From assembly GCF_000519045.1 (NCBI RefSeq), contig NZ_KI912532.1, positions 1,984,001 to 2,048,000 of the forward strand: a stretch of DNA of 64,000 bases, written 5' to 3'. The stretch comes from Dechloromonas agitata is5. Its GTDB lineage: Bacteria > Pseudomonadota > Gammaproteobacteria > Burkholderiales > Rhodocyclaceae. Below, one piece after another: positions 35,570 through 45,053 of this stretch. The notes beneath the pieces were generated by a model. That model had not been told where the DNA came from. It saw nothing but the letters and a program-made list of their open reading frames with translations, and did not search any database. Position 1 is the first letter of the stretch. Every line of letters starts with the position of its first letter. Position numbers and translations under genes: made by a program.

Positions 35570-35585
35570 TGGCACGGGCTTCGCG
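35570..35585 (+). promoter_or_regulatory. Possible sigma-54 promoter of the porin gene
   Basis: TGGCACGGGCTTCGCG keeps the full -24 block and the -12 GC at the correct 12-position spacing, with TCGC instead of TTGC. It would start transcription near 35597, 91 nt before the porin ATG. It closely resembles the sites at 3358 and 3586. Confidence 0.45.
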
Positions 35586-35687
35586 ATCAGTCGGGTTCCA
35601 TGCCGTCGCCCGGGATGGCAGCGGGGGAAACAGCTCGGGGCCTGTCCCCGGGCGGCACATATCAACGAAAACATCTGGAGACTTTTC

Positions 35688-36923
35688 ATGCACAAAATTC
35701 CGTCCCTTCGTCCTCTGGTTCTTGCCCTGCTGGCTTGCGGCAGCTCCGCCAGTCATGCGGTCAGCTTTACGCAGAACGATGTCACCATCGACATCAACGG
35801 CACCATCAATGGTTTCTATGTTGTACGAGAAGCCAAGAGCATCGACCGGATTACTGGTACGACGACGAAAACCACCAACAGCGAACTGACCAACGGTCTG
35901 CTGCCCGGCTGGATCAACTTTGTTGCCACCACCCAGGCCAAGGGGCAGGACATCAAGGCACACATCAGCTTTGCACCAGGCATCAACAACAATTCCCAGG
36001 TGGTCGGCCTGCCGATCGGCAATAACGCTGACGGTGCGGGTACGACCAACCCGTACAGCCAGATCGATACCCGCAATGTGTATTTCCAGTTCGGTAACAG
36101 CAGTTGGGGTACCCTGAAGTTCGGTCGCGACATTGGCTTGTTCGGCCAGAACATCATCCTGTCCGACATGACCCTGCTCGGCGTCGGCGGCACCAGCAAT
36201 GCCGGCATCCCCTACAACACGACCTTCGGCATGATCGGCCACGGTTACATGTACACCGGCTTCCAGCCGCAAATCACCTACACGACCCCGAACATGGGTG
36301 GCTTGCAGGCTTCGGCCGGCATCTTCCAGCCGAGCAAATTCGCCGGCAATGAGACCAAGACGCCGGGCTTTCAGGCCAAGATTGACTATGACTGGAAGGG
36401 CAGCATGCCGGGCAAGGTGTGGGGTGGTCTGGTGACGCAATCGACCAGTTGCTCGGTCGAGCCGTGCGCGACCAAGTCCTTTACCGGCACCGGTTACGAA
36501 ATTGGCGCCAAGGCCGGCTTCGGCAATTTCGAGGCGGTTGCCTACGCCTTCAAGGGCACAGGTCTCGGCCTGTCCACCGTCGGTGCGCAGTTCTTCGGCG
36601 GTAGCGATGGCAACGGCAACAAGACGGATTCGCAGGGTTATTTCCTGCAGGGTACCTACAAGTTCGGGGACACCAAGGTCGGTATCAATTTTGGCGAGAA
36701 CAAGGACAAGGACGGCTACGCGCTGACCAGCATCCGCGGTACGCGTGCCACACCGGATAACCAGATCAAGAACCGTGCGGTTACGGTGGGGATTTATCAC
36801 TCGTTGAACAAGTACATCACGCTGGTTGGAGAGTACAACGACGAGCGCATCACCAACGTCCTCGACACCAACTACGACAACAAGAACCGCACCATCTCCA
36901 TCGGCGGCCTGATCTTCTTCTGA
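35688..36923 (+). CDS. Gram-negative trimeric porin
   Basis: This 411-residue protein has a signal peptide (cleaved after SHA, residue 23), then VSFTQNDVTIDINGTINGFY, WGTLKFGRDIGLFGQNII (the conserved porin strand and constriction loop), QITYTTPNMGGLQASAGIF and a C-terminal strand ending in Phe (GGLIFF). These are features of betaproteobacterial general porins, which allow diffusion of small solutes. A strong ribosome binding site is not obvious (CTGGAGA precedes the ATG at good distance). Confidence 0.92.
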   Translation: MHKIPSLRPLVLALLACGSSASHAVSFTQNDVTIDINGTINGFYVVREAKSIDRITGTTTKTTNSELTNGLLPGWINFVATTQAKGQDIKAHISFAPGINNNSQVVGLPIGNNADGAGTTNPYSQIDTRNVYFQFGNSSWGTLKFGRDIGLFGQNIILSDMTLLGVGGTSNAGIPYNTTFGMIGHGYMYTGFQPQITYTTPNMGGLQASAGIFQPSKFAGNETKTPGFQAKIDYDWKGSMPGKVWGGLVTQSTSCSVEPCATKSFTGTGYEIGAKAGFGNFEAVAYAFKGTGLGLSTVGAQFFGGSDGNGNKTDSQGYFLQGTYKFGDTKVGINFGENKDKDGYALTSIRGTRATPDNQIKNRAVTVGIYHSLNKYITLVGEYNDERITNVLDTNYDNKNRTISIGGLIFF

Positions 36924-36955
36924 TCGACCGGGTCATTTTGTATTTCTTGCGTCAG

Positions 36956-37447
36956 ATGTTTTCCTCGCATCTGTTCAGGGCACCCTGCGGGGTGCCCGTT
37001 TTTCTTTGCTGGGCCTTCTTGCTCGTCTGCCTTCCGCTGCAAGCGGCAGATGGGATTGTCAGGCACCGGGTTGAAGGGGGAGACTTCCGCTCAGTACGCG
37101 AGGCTGTGGTCGAGGTCGTCGAAGCCGAAGGCATGGTGATCGGCCAGGTGCTCCCCTTCGGGCTGATGCTGGAGCGTACCGGACAAGGGCAGGTCAGCCC
37201 GTATGTCGAGGCAGAGATCGTCCAGTTCTGCAGCGCCGGCCTGGCGCGTCGCATGGTTCTGGAGGACCTGACGCAGATGACGCTCTGCCCACTCTCCATC
37301 GCCATCTATGTTTCCGTTGGGGAACCCAATGTTGTTGTTCTGGCCTACCGTTTGACGGGGGGTGACTCGCCAGCCAGGGCGCGGGCCGATCAGCTATTAG
37401 CCCACCTGGTGGAGCGGGCAGTCAGTCTGGGAAAACTTCGCTGGTAA
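36956..37447 (+). CDS. DUF302-type periplasmic protein
   Basis: This 163-residue protein has a signal peptide (VFLCWAFLLVCLPLQAAD) and a domain matching DUF302-type proteins (YVEAEIVQFCSAGLARRMVLED, LTLCPLSIAIYVSVGEPNVVVLAYRL). Its function is unknown; members are often near thiosulfate or sulfur genes. A hairpin followed by T (36978-37003) overlaps the first codons, which is odd for a start at 36956; a GTG at 36992, inside the hairpin, would give a shorter leader. The start is therefore uncertain. Confidence 0.72.
   Translation: MFSSHLFRAPCGVPVFLCWAFLLVCLPLQAADGIVRHRVEGGDFRSVREAVVEVVEAEGMVIGQVLPFGLMLERTGQGQVSPYVEAEIVQFCSAGLARRMVLEDLTQMTLCPLSIAIYVSVGEPNVVVLAYRLTGGDSPARARADQLLAHLVERAVSLGKLRW
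36978..37003 (+). terminator. Porin terminator overlapping the next gene's start
   Basis: GGGCACC pairs with GGTGCCC around a short loop, followed by GTTTTTC. It is a typical intrinsic terminator for the porin gene but lies within the assigned 5' coding region of the DUF302 gene. Confidence 0.75.
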
Positions 37448-37458
37448 TCCGGCTGCGT

Positions 37459-38202
37459 TCAGCGTTGGTGATTCATCAAGGCCTTCAGGCCATTGACGTT
37501 CAGAATCCGGATGTGTTTCTGCTGAACGGCGATGTAGCCTTCTTCCTGGAATTTGGAGAAGGCGCGCGACACCGTTTCCAGCTTGAGGCCGAGATAACTG
37601 CCGATTTCCTCGCGCGTCATGCGCAGGTAGAACTCGGCGTGCGAGAAGCCGCGGGCGGTGAAGCGCTGTGACAGGTTGAGCAGGAAGGCCGCCAGGCGCT
37701 CCTCGGCGCGCATGGTGCCGAGCAGCATCATCACGCCGTGGTCGCGGACGATCTCGCGGCTCATCACCTTGTGGAAATGGTGCTGCAGTGTGTGGATTTC
37801 ACGCGACAGGACTTCCAGCCGGGAGAAGGGGATGGCGCAGATCTCGCTGTCCTCCAGCGCGATGGCGTTGCAGGTGTGGTGTTCGGTGCTGATGCCGTCC
37901 AGGCCAAGCAGTTCGCCGGCCATCTGGAAGCCGGTCACCTGGTCGCGGCCATCTTCGAGCAGCACGTCGGTCTTGAAGAAGCCGCTGCGAATGGCGTAAA
38001 TTGCGTCGAAGGCTTCGCCGGCCCGGTACAGGTGATCGCCGCGCTTGATGCGGCGCCGGGTCGAAACCAGATCGTCCAGTCGGGTCAATTCCTCGATGCT
38101 GAGGCCGAACGGCAGGCACAGCTCGCGCAGGTTGCAATTGGAACAGGCCGTCTTGATGACGGTCAGCGAAATTTCCTGATTCAACGGTTGTGTCCGTGCC
38201 AT
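37459..38202 (-). CDS. fnr: FNR-type anaerobic transcription regulator
   Basis: The 247-residue protein has the N-terminal cluster Cys20, Cys23 and Cys29 (CSNCNLRELC) plus a distal Cys in HTCNAIAL, a cyclic-nucleotide-like sensor domain and a C-terminal helix-turn-helix with the FNR recognition helix EEIGSYLGLKLETVSRAF. It binds a 4Fe-4S cluster and activates or represses genes when oxygen is low. It diverges from hemN, and a FNR box lies in the shared promoter, so it probably also regulates itself. Confidence 0.96.
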   Translation of the reverse strand: MARTQPLNQEISLTVIKTACSNCNLRELCLPFGLSIEELTRLDDLVSTRRRIKRGDHLYRAGEAFDAIYAIRSGFFKTDVLLEDGRDQVTGFQMAGELLGLDGISTEHHTCNAIALEDSEICAIPFSRLEVLSREIHTLQHHFHKVMSREIVRDHGVMMLLGTMRAEERLAAFLLNLSQRFTARGFSHAEFYLRMTREEIGSYLGLKLETVSRAFSKFQEEGYIAVQQKHIRILNVNGLKALMNHQR

Positions 38203-38219
38203 GGGGAACCTGCGTTCGC

Positions 38220-38233
38220 TTGATCCACGTCAA
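38220..38233. promoter_or_regulatory. FNR box between fnr and hemN
   Basis: TTGATCCACGTCAA matches TTGAT-N4-ATCAA with one change. Its centre (38226.5) lies 41.5 bases before an inferred hemN start at 38268, based on a -10 CATAAT at 38256-38261. That is the classic class II FNR activation position. For fnr the site is 18-31 bases before the ATG, fitting autorepression. Confidence 0.88.
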
Positions 38234-38287
38234 CCACGGTATCATGCCCTCCGAACATAATCCAGAGAACACTTGGTGGCTTGTCAA

Positions 38288-39691
38288 ATGAATTTCGCAA
38301 CTGAAAACCTCGTCTTCGATCCGCAGATCATTCGCCGATTTGACGTCAACGGCCCGCGCTACACGTCCTATCCGACTGCCGACCGTTTCGTCGAGGCATT
38401 CGACTCGGAGGCTGCCAAGCTGTGGCTGGGCAAGCGCAACATCGGCGGCATCAGCAGACCGCTCTCATTATACTTCCACATCCCATTCTGTAACACCATC
38501 TGTTACTACTGTGCCTGCAACAAGATCATCACCAAGGATCACGGGCGCAGCGCCAAATACCTGAAGTATCTGGCCAAGGAATTGGACATGCAGGCCGCCG
38601 CGCTGGAAGGCCGCGACGGCGAACATGAGGTGATCCAGCTACACTGGGGTGGCGGTACGCCGACCTTCCTGTCGCATGCTGAAATGCGCCAGCTGATGGG
38701 CGAAACGCGCAAGCATTTCAAGCTGCTCGACGGCGGCGAATATTCCATCGAAGTCGACCCGCGCAAGGTGGACCGCGAAACCGTCGCCCTGCTTGGTGAA
38801 CTCGGCTTCAACCGGATGAGCGTCGGTGTCCAGGATTTCGACGAAAAGGTGCAGGCAGCGGTCAATCGCATCCAGAGCGAGGAGGAAACCGCGCTGGTCA
38901 TTGATGCAGCACGCGCCAACGGCTTCAAGTCGGTGTCCGTCGACCTGATCTACGGCCTGCCGCACCAGACGGTGATGGGCTTCAACCGCACGCTGGAGCG
39001 CGTCCTGGCCATGGACCCGGACCGCCTGTCGATCTACAACTACGCCCACCTGCCCAGCCTGTTCAAGCCGCAGCGCCGCATCGCCGAAGCCGATCTGCCG
39101 TCCGGCGACACCAAGATGCAGATCCTGGCACTCGCCATCAAGAAGCTGACCGAGGCCGGTTATGTCTATATCGGCATGGATCACTTCGCCAAGCCGGACG
39201 ACGAGCTCGCCGTGGCCCAGCGCCAGGGGCGTCTGCATCGCAACTTCCAGGGTTACTCGACCTATTCCGACTGTGACATGCTGTCCTTCGGCATCTCGTC
39301 GATCAGCAAGGTCGGGCCGACCTACTACCAGAACGTCAAGACCTCGGACGAGTACTATGACCGCATCGATGCCGGCGTGCTGCCGGTCTTCCGCGGCATC
39401 GAGCTGACGGCCGACGACATCCTGCGTCGCTCGATCATCCAGGCCCTGATGTGCCATTTCGAGTTGTCCATTGAGAGCATTGAAAGTGCCCACCTGATCG
39501 ACTTCCGCAAGTATTTTGCCGCCGAGCTGGAGGACATGAAGGAAATGGAGCGCGCCGGTTTGCTCAAAATCGACCGCGAGTGGATCACCGTGTTGCCGCC
39601 GGGACGTATGCTGGTGCGCATCATCTCGATGGTTTTCGACCGCTACCTGCGCGAAGGGCGGCAACGGGCCAGCTATTCGAAGGTGATCTGA
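38288..39691 (+). CDS. hemN: Oxygen-independent coproporphyrinogen III dehydrogenase HemN
   Basis: The 467-residue radical-SAM enzyme has YFHIPFCNTICYYCACNK (cluster Cys in CxxxCxxC followed by one more Cys), LHWGGGTPTFLS, SIEVDPRKV and MSVGVQDFDEKVQ, all diagnostic of HemN. It makes protoporphyrinogen IX without oxygen. The start at 38288 (MNFATEN) is standard for the family. It is followed by a strong terminator and preceded by an FNR box. Confidence 0.96.
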   Translation: MNFATENLVFDPQIIRRFDVNGPRYTSYPTADRFVEAFDSEAAKLWLGKRNIGGISRPLSLYFHIPFCNTICYYCACNKIITKDHGRSAKYLKYLAKELDMQAAALEGRDGEHEVIQLHWGGGTPTFLSHAEMRQLMGETRKHFKLLDGGEYSIEVDPRKVDRETVALLGELGFNRMSVGVQDFDEKVQAAVNRIQSEEETALVIDAARANGFKSVSVDLIYGLPHQTVMGFNRTLERVLAMDPDRLSIYNYAHLPSLFKPQRRIAEADLPSGDTKMQILALAIKKLTEAGYVYIGMDHFAKPDDELAVAQRQGRLHRNFQGYSTYSDCDMLSFGISSISKVGPTYYQNVKTSDEYYDRIDAGVLPVFRGIELTADDILRRSIIQALMCHFELSIESIESAHLIDFRKYFAAELEDMKEMERAGLLKIDREWITVLPPGRMLVRIISMVFDRYLREGRQRASYSKVI

Positions 39692-39708
39692 TCGCCTGAG
39701 AACAACCG

Positions 39709-39738
39709 AAACGGGCAGGTTAAACTGCCCGTTTTGTC
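39709..39738 (+). terminator. Rho-independent terminator after hemN
   Basis: AAACGGGCAG pairs with CTGCCCGTTT around a six-base loop and is followed by a T-rich tract. It ends 20 bp before the next gene. Confidence 0.88.
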
Positions 39739-39755
39739 TTTCAGGCCTGCCCCTG

Positions 39756-40427
39756 ATGCCCGATACCGGTTTTCTCGCCCTGTTTCTCGTTGGCCTGCTT
39801 GGCGGCACGCACTGTGTCGGGATGTGCGGCGGCATCGTCAGCGCCATGTCGATGGGCGGCCAGGCGGGGTGGGGACTGCATCTCGCCTACAACGCCGGAC
39901 GCATCCTCTCCTATGCTGTGGCCGGCGCCGTCGCCGGTGCGCTGGGTGCAGCCAGCCTGGGGCTGGAGGGTCAGGTGCCGGTGCGCATGGTGCTCTATTT
40001 CATCGCCAACCTGATGCTGGTCGCGCTCGGCTTGTACCTGATCGGCTTGAGCGGCGCGCTGGCTTTCACCGAACGCGCCGGGCAGGCGCTGTGGCGACGC
40101 GTGCAGCCGCTGACCCGGCGCTTTCTGCCGGTGCGTGGCGTGGCGCAGGCTTTTCCGCTGGGTGTGCTGTGGGGCTGGTTGCCCTGCGGTCTGGTCTACA
40201 GCGCCCTGGCCAGCGCGCTGACTGCCGGCTCGGCCGGGCGCGGTGCGGCGATGATGCTTGCCTTCGGCCTTGGCACACTGCCCAACCTGCTGCTCGCCGG
40301 GCTGCTGCTGGCCCGTCTGAACGGCATCGTCAAGCGCCCGGTCGTCCGTACCGTCTCCGGCCTGTTGGTGCTAGGCTTCGGTATCTATGGATTCTTCGGC
40401 CTGATGCGTCTGTCGGGCTGGATTTGA
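39756..40427 (+). CDS. TauE/SafE-like (UreH domain) membrane protein
   Basis: This 223-residue protein has about six membrane segments and the GGTHCVGMCGGIVSAMSMG motif (Cys-x-x-x-Cys), later GVLWGWLPCGLVYSALASAL with a third Cys. Such proteins, also called sulfite-exporter-like or DsbD-like, commonly sit beside cbb3 oxidase assembly, copper ATPase, hemN and fnr genes. It may help copper or heme-copper oxidase assembly; no oxidase genes lie in the window. Confidence 0.82.
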   Translation: MPDTGFLALFLVGLLGGTHCVGMCGGIVSAMSMGGQAGWGLHLAYNAGRILSYAVAGAVAGALGAASLGLEGQVPVRMVLYFIANLMLVALGLYLIGLSGALAFTERAGQALWRRVQPLTRRFLPVRGVAQAFPLGVLWGWLPCGLVYSALASALTAGSAGRGAAMMLAFGLGTLPNLLLAGLLLARLNGIVKRPVVRTVSGLLVLGFGIYGFFGLMRLSGWI

Positions 40428-40439
40428 GAGGTTTTCGCC

Positions 40440-40865
40440 ATGAAAATTCTGCTGCCGGTCGACGGCTCTTCCTGCTCGTTGCGCGCGGTTGACCAGCTGA
40501 TCGACCTTATCTATTGCCTGCGCGAGATTCCCGAAATTCACGTGCTGCACGTTCATCCGCCGATCCCCATCGGCCGTGTCCAGGCCCATGTCGGCAAGGA
40601 GACGCTGCATGCCTATTATCTGGAGGAAAGTCAGCAGCATCTGCTCGCCGCGCAGCAAAAGCTTGACGCAGCCGGGCGCTTCCATACGACGCATATCCAT
40701 GTCGGGCAGCCGGCGGAAGTGATTGCCAAAGTCGCCGGCGAGCTGGCCTGTGACCTGATCGTGATCGGTACGCATGGCCGTGGCCCGGTGGCCGGCATGG
40801 TGATGGGGTCGGTGGCTAGCCGTGTGCTGCATCTCGCAGCGTGTCCGGTACTGTTCGTCAAATGA
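40440..40865 (+). CDS. Universal stress protein (UspA family)
   Basis: The 141-residue protein starts with [17 protein letters not shown] and carries the ATP-binding motif [24 protein letters not shown] (G2xG9xG(S)). It is likely an ATP-binding Usp. Its stop overlaps copA by four bases, so expression is coupled to the copper pump. Confidence 0.92.
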   Translation: MKILLPVDGSSCSLRAVDQLIDLIYCLREIPEIHVLHVHPPIPIGRVQAHVGKETLHAYYLEESQQHLLAAQQKLDAAGRFHTTHIHVGQPAEVIAKVAGELACDLIVIGTHGRGPVAGMVMGSVASRVLHLAACPVLFVK

Positions 40866-43024
40866 GTGGGGCGGATCAGGCGCGGGTCGTTGAGTTCGCT
40901 ATCGGCGGAATGACCTGTGCCGCCTGCTCGACGCGTCTGGAGAAGGTACTCAACCGCCAGGCCGGCATGCAGGCCAACGTCAATCTGGCCGCCGAGCGTG
41001 CCCGGGTGCGCCTGTCCGGCGGGGCCGACGAGGCTGCGGTGATCGCTGCGGTGGCCAAGGCCGGTTTCAAGGCAGAGGTGGTTGACAAGCAGACGCGGGA
41101 ACGCGAAAAGGCGGAAAAGGCCAAGGCCTACCGCAGCGAGATCAAGCGCTTCTGGATTGCCGTGCTGCTGACCTTGCCGCTGGTCGGGCAAATGTTCTTC
41201 ATGTTCGGCGAACACGGCCATCACAACGAATTGCCGCGCTGGCTGCAATTGCTGCTGGCGACGCCCGTGCAGTTCTGGATTGGCTGGCGCTTCTACGACG
41301 GCGCCTGGAAGGCGTTGCGCGGCGGCGGGGCGAACATGGATGTGCTGGTCGCGCTGGGCACCAGCATGGCCTGGGGCTTTTCGACGGTGGTCACGTTGTT
41401 CGAACTGCCGCAGCACGTCTATTTCGAAGGTGGCGCGGCGGTCATCACGCTGGTCCTGCTTGGCAAGCTGCTTGAGGCGCGGGCCAAGGCGCGCACCTCG
41501 GAGGCCATCGAATCGCTGGTTCGTCTGCAGCCGAAGACGGCACGCGTCGAGCGTGACGGCCAGTGGGTCGAGATGTCGGTCGATGGGCTGATGCCGGGCG
41601 ACATCTTCCTGGTCCGGCCGGGCGAGAGCGTGCCGGTCGATGGCGAGGTGGTCGATGGCGAATCGAGCGTTAATGAGGCGATGCTGACCGGCGAAAGCAT
41701 GCCGATCGGCAAGCGGGCCGGCGACCAGGTCTTCGCGGCCACCGCCAACGGACAGGGTTCCCTGCGCTGCAAGGCGACCGGCGTCGGCGAGCATACCTTG
41801 CTGGCCGGCATCATCCGCCTGGTGGGGGAGGCGCAAGGCTCCAAGGCGCCGGTGCAGCGCCTGGCCGACCGGATATCCGGGATTTTCGTGCCGACCGTCT
41901 GCCTCATCGCGCTGGCCACCTTCGTGGGCTGGTGGGCGTATTCCGGCGAGTTTGCCGAGGCATTGGTCAATGCGGTGGCCGTCCTGGTCATTGCCTGCCC
42001 CTGTGCCCTCGGTCTGGCAACGCCGACGGCGATCATGGTGGGCACCGGGCAGGGCGCCCGGGCGGGCATCCTGGTCAAGAATGCCGAAGCGCTCGAGCGC
42101 GCCGAGAAAATCACCGTGCTGGCGCTGGACAAGACCGGCACGCTGACCTGCGGTCGGCCGCAGATGACGGACAGTGAGGCGCGCGGCCTGCCGAAGGCGG
42201 AAGCGCTGCGCCTGGCGGCCTCGCTGGAGCACCACTCGGAACACCCGCTGGCGCGGGCCATCGTTGCGGCGAACGGTGAGGGGGAGATCGCGGCGGTCAG
42301 CGGCTTCCGGGCGATGGCCGGCATGGGGGTGGAGGGCGAGGTGGACGGGCGCCGCCTGCGCCTTGGCTCACCGGAATGGCTTGGCCTGCAGGATGACGCC
42401 GTGGTGCGCCAGTGGCAGCAGGCGGGCAAGACCGTGATCGGCCTGCAGGAAGGGGCAACCACGCTGGCCGTTTTCGCCATTGCCGACGCCTTGCGGCCGA
42501 CCTCGCGGGCGGCCGTGGCGCGCCTGCGCGAGCGGGGCATCCACGTCGTCATGCTGACCGGCGACAATGCGCTGACGGCCGCGGCGATTGCCAGCGAGGC
42601 CGGAATCGAGGAGTTCCGCGCCGGCATCCTGCCCGGCGACAAGGCACAGGCGGTTGCCGAGTTGAAGGCCGGTGGTGTGCTGGTCGGCATGGTCGGTGAC
42701 GGGATCAACGACGCGCCGGCGCTGGCGGCGGCCGATGTCAGCTTTGCCATCGGCGCCGGCTCGGATGCGGCGATCGAGGCGGCCGACCTTACCCTGATCC
42801 GTAGCGACCTGCTCGGGGTGAGCGACGCCATCGCCTTGTCCGGCGCGACACTGGGGAAAATCCGGCAGAATCTTTTCTTTGCCTTCATTTACAATGTACT
42901 CGGCATTCCGCTGGCTGCCCTGGGTTGGCTCAATCCGGTGGTGGCGGGAGCGGCCATGGCCATGAGTTCGGTTTCCGTCGTCTCGAATTCGCTCCTGTTG
43001 AAGCGTTGGCGGCCGCGGGCCTGA
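40862..43024 (+). CDS. copA: Copper-translocating P1B-type ATPase
   Basis: The 720-residue pump has one N-terminal heavy-metal domain (GGMTCAAC, Cys19 and Cys22), the membrane CPC motif ([14 protein letters not shown]), phosphorylation site DKTGTLTC, the HP dipeptide (SEHPLARA), and hinge [10 protein letters not shown]. It exports Cu(I) from the cytoplasm. It lacks the long Cys-rich leader of CcoI, so CopA is more likely. A Usp gene precedes it; a GGDEF-EAL gene separates it from a CopZ-like chaperone. Confidence 0.93.
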   Translation: MSGADQARVVEFAIGGMTCAACSTRLEKVLNRQAGMQANVNLAAERARVRLSGGADEAAVIAAVAKAGFKAEVVDKQTREREKAEKAKAYRSEIKRFWIAVLLTLPLVGQMFFMFGEHGHHNELPRWLQLLLATPVQFWIGWRFYDGAWKALRGGGANMDVLVALGTSMAWGFSTVVTLFELPQHVYFEGGAAVITLVLLGKLLEARAKARTSEAIESLVRLQPKTARVERDGQWVEMSVDGLMPGDIFLVRPGESVPVDGEVVDGESSVNEAMLTGESMPIGKRAGDQVFAATANGQGSLRCKATGVGEHTLLAGIIRLVGEAQGSKAPVQRLADRISGIFVPTVCLIALATFVGWWAYSGEFAEALVNAVAVLVIACPCALGLATPTAIMVGTGQGARAGILVKNAEALERAEKITVLALDKTGTLTCGRPQMTDSEARGLPKAEALRLAASLEHHSEHPLARAIVAANGEGEIAAVSGFRAMAGMGVEGEVDGRRLRLGSPEWLGLQDDAVVRQWQQAGKTVIGLQEGATTLAVFAIADALRPTSRAAVARLRERGIHVVMLTGDNALTAAAIASEAGIEEFRAGILPGDKAQAVAELKAGGVLVGMVGDGINDAPALAAADVSFAIGAGSDAAIEAADLTLIRSDLLGVSDAIALSGATLGKIRQNLFFAFIYNVLGIPLAALGWLNPVVAGAAMAMSSVSVVSNSLLLKRWRPRA

Positions 43025-43049
43025 AAGGCCGGATGATCACGGGGTTTTG

Positions 43050-44810
43050 ATGGCCGAAAAGCTGGAAGAACGATTACAAAAAGGGGAGCGGGCTGCCGCG
43101 GGCGGCCCCCAGTCAGCAGATGGCACGGTGACGATGAGCGATCAGGAGACAATGTTCCGGACGACGATGGCGGCCGCCCAGGTCGGCATCTTTGTCCTGC
43201 AGGACCAGCGCTTCAGATTCGTCAATCCCTTCCTGGCCGGGCTGCTCGGCTATGCCGAGGAGGAGTTGATCGGCCGCATGGGGCCGCTCGATGTCGTCGC
43301 TCCCGAATATCACGGCATTGTGGTCGAGAACATGGCCCGGCGGGCGGCAGGCGTGGCTGGCCATGCCTACGAACTGGTCATCGTGCGCAAGGATGGCTCC
43401 CGCTTCCCGGCCACCGTGCTCGGCGCCGCCGCGCTCATTGACGGGCGCCCGGCATCGGTTGGCACCCTGCTCGACATTTCCACACAGAAGGCAGCCGAAC
43501 AGCGCATCCGGGAACTGGCCGACTACGACGTGCTGACCGGCCTTCCCAACCGTCGCCTGCTGCAGGAGCGTTTCGCGCAGCTGCTGGCCGCCGCCGAGCG
43601 CGACCAGGAAGAGCTGGCCGTCATCTTTCTCGATCTCGATCATTTCAAACGGGTGAACGATTCGCTCGGGCACAGTGTCGGCGACGAACTGCTGTGCGAA
43701 GTCGCCCGTCGCCTAGGTAGCGTGGTGCGTCGGGTCGATACGCTGGCCCGCCTGGGGGGCGACGAATTCATCTTCGCCATGCCGGGCTTCCATAGCGCCG
43801 CGGCAGCCGATGTAGCGCGCCGCCTGCTGCAGGTTTTTGCCCGCCCCTTCGAGATCGCTGGCCATGAGCTGACGGTCACGCCGTCGCTCGGCGTCAGCAT
43901 CTACCCGCACGATGGCGAAGACCTGGAAACGCTGCTGCGCAATGCCGATACGGCGATGTACCAGGCCAAGGAAGTCGGCCGCAATGCTTTCCAGTTCTAT
44001 TCGAGCGAAATGAATTCCAAGTCGCTCGATCGCCTGCTGATGGAGAGCAACCTGCGCCGTGCCTTGCAGCAGAATGAATTCGTGCTGCATTACCAGCCCC
44101 TGGTCAATCTGCAGAGCGGCCTGATCGTCGGTGTCGAGGCCCTGATCCGCTGGCAGCATCCGGAACTCGGGTTGATCATGCCGGACCGCTTCATCCACGT
44201 GGCCGAGGAAACCGGCCTGATCAACCCGATCGGCGACTGGGTATTGTGCGAGGCCAGCCGGCAGGCCCAGGCCTGGTGCGACAGCGGTTTGCCGGCGGTG
44301 GTCATGGCGGTGAACGTCGCGCCGGTGCAGTTCCGGCAGTCCGGTTTCATCGAGGTGGTGGCCGGGGCGCTCGCCACTTCCGGGCTCGATGCCGGTCGGC
44401 TGGAACTGGAACTGACCGAACGCACGGTGATGCACGATGCCGACGTCAATATGGGCACGCTGTCCGCCCTGCATCGTATGGGCGTCGAGTTGTCGCTCGA
44501 CGATTTCGGCACCGGCTATTCGTCGCTCGCCTACCTGAAGCGTTTCCCGGTCGGCAAGCTGAAGATCGACCGGTCCTTCGTGAACGACCTGGAAACCGAT
44601 CCCGACGACTGGGCGATTGCCTCGACCATCGTCAGCATGGGACGCAGCCTGCGCATGACGGTGCTGGCCGAAGGCGTGGAAACGACCGAACAACTGGCGT
44701 TATTGCGTAAAATGGGTTGCGACATGGCGCAGGGCTATCTGTTCAGCCGTCCGGTGTTGGCCGAGGCGATGGCCGACCTGCTGCGCCGCCAACCCTTCGT
44801 CAACAGGTGA
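43050..44810 (+). CDS. PAS-GGDEF-EAL cyclic-di-GMP protein
   Basis: This 586-residue protein has an N-terminal PAS domain (about 25-150), a GGDEF domain with an intact GGDEF and an upstream RxxD inhibition site (RRVDTLARLGGDEF), and an EAL domain with EALIRWQHPELGL, DDFGTGYSSLAYL and the distal AEGVET. Both catalytic sites look intact, so it may make and degrade c-di-GMP. No signal peptide or membrane segment is seen. It lies between copA and copZ, 25 bp after copA, an unusual location. The ATG at 43050 is used. Confidence 0.92.
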   Translation: MAEKLEERLQKGERAAAGGPQSADGTVTMSDQETMFRTTMAAAQVGIFVLQDQRFRFVNPFLAGLLGYAEEELIGRMGPLDVVAPEYHGIVVENMARRAAGVAGHAYELVIVRKDGSRFPATVLGAAALIDGRPASVGTLLDISTQKAAEQRIRELADYDVLTGLPNRRLLQERFAQLLAAAERDQEELAVIFLDLDHFKRVNDSLGHSVGDELLCEVARRLGSVVRRVDTLARLGGDEFIFAMPGFHSAAAADVARRLLQVFARPFEIAGHELTVTPSLGVSIYPHDGEDLETLLRNADTAMYQAKEVGRNAFQFYSSEMNSKSLDRLLMESNLRRALQQNEFVLHYQPLVNLQSGLIVGVEALIRWQHPELGLIMPDRFIHVAEETGLINPIGDWVLCEASRQAQAWCDSGLPAVVMAVNVAPVQFRQSGFIEVVAGALATSGLDAGRLELELTERTVMHDADVNMGTLSALHRMGVELSLDDFGTGYSSLAYLKRFPVGKLKIDRSFVNDLETDPDDWAIASTIVSMGRSLRMTVLAEGVETTEQLALLRKMGCDMAQGYLFSRPVLAEAMADLLRRQPFVNR

Positions 44811-44814
44811 CAGC

Positions 44815-45021
44815 ATGGAAAGTACGGTAATCAAGATCGGCGGCATGAGCTGCCAGGGCTGCGTCAAGAACATCAGCGGTGTGCTCGGCGCGCTGCCCGG
44901 CGTTGCATCGGCCGAAGTCTCGCTTGATGCAGCCGAAGCGCAGGTGGCGTTCGACCCGCAAGTGATTGCTCGGGCGGCCTTGCTCGAAGCCATCGAAGAC
45001 GCCGGCTTCGACGCCGAATAA
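44815..45021 (+). CDS. copZ: CopZ-like copper chaperone (HMA domain)
   Basis: A 68-residue single heavy-metal-associated domain with GMSCQGC (Cys13 and Cys16) and the usual ferredoxin-like pattern ending EAIEDAGFDAE. It would carry Cu(I) to CopA or to an oxidase maturation factor. It starts four bases after the GGDEF-EAL stop. Confidence 0.9.
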   Translation: MESTVIKIGGMSCQGCVKNISGVLGALPGVASAEVSLDAAEAQVAFDPQVIARAALLEAIEDAGFDAE

Positions 45022-45053
45022 ATCCCCATCACGTTTCATCCGAGAGAACAGTC

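Larger units (their letters stand above)
35362..35687. other. 326-bp intergenic region with terminator and porin promoter
   Basis: No gene is visible. The left end holds the terminator of the TonB receptor. The right half carries a -24/-12-like element (35570-35585) and the ribosome binding site of the porin gene. The stretch in between is less GC-rich than its surroundings. Confidence 0.6.
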
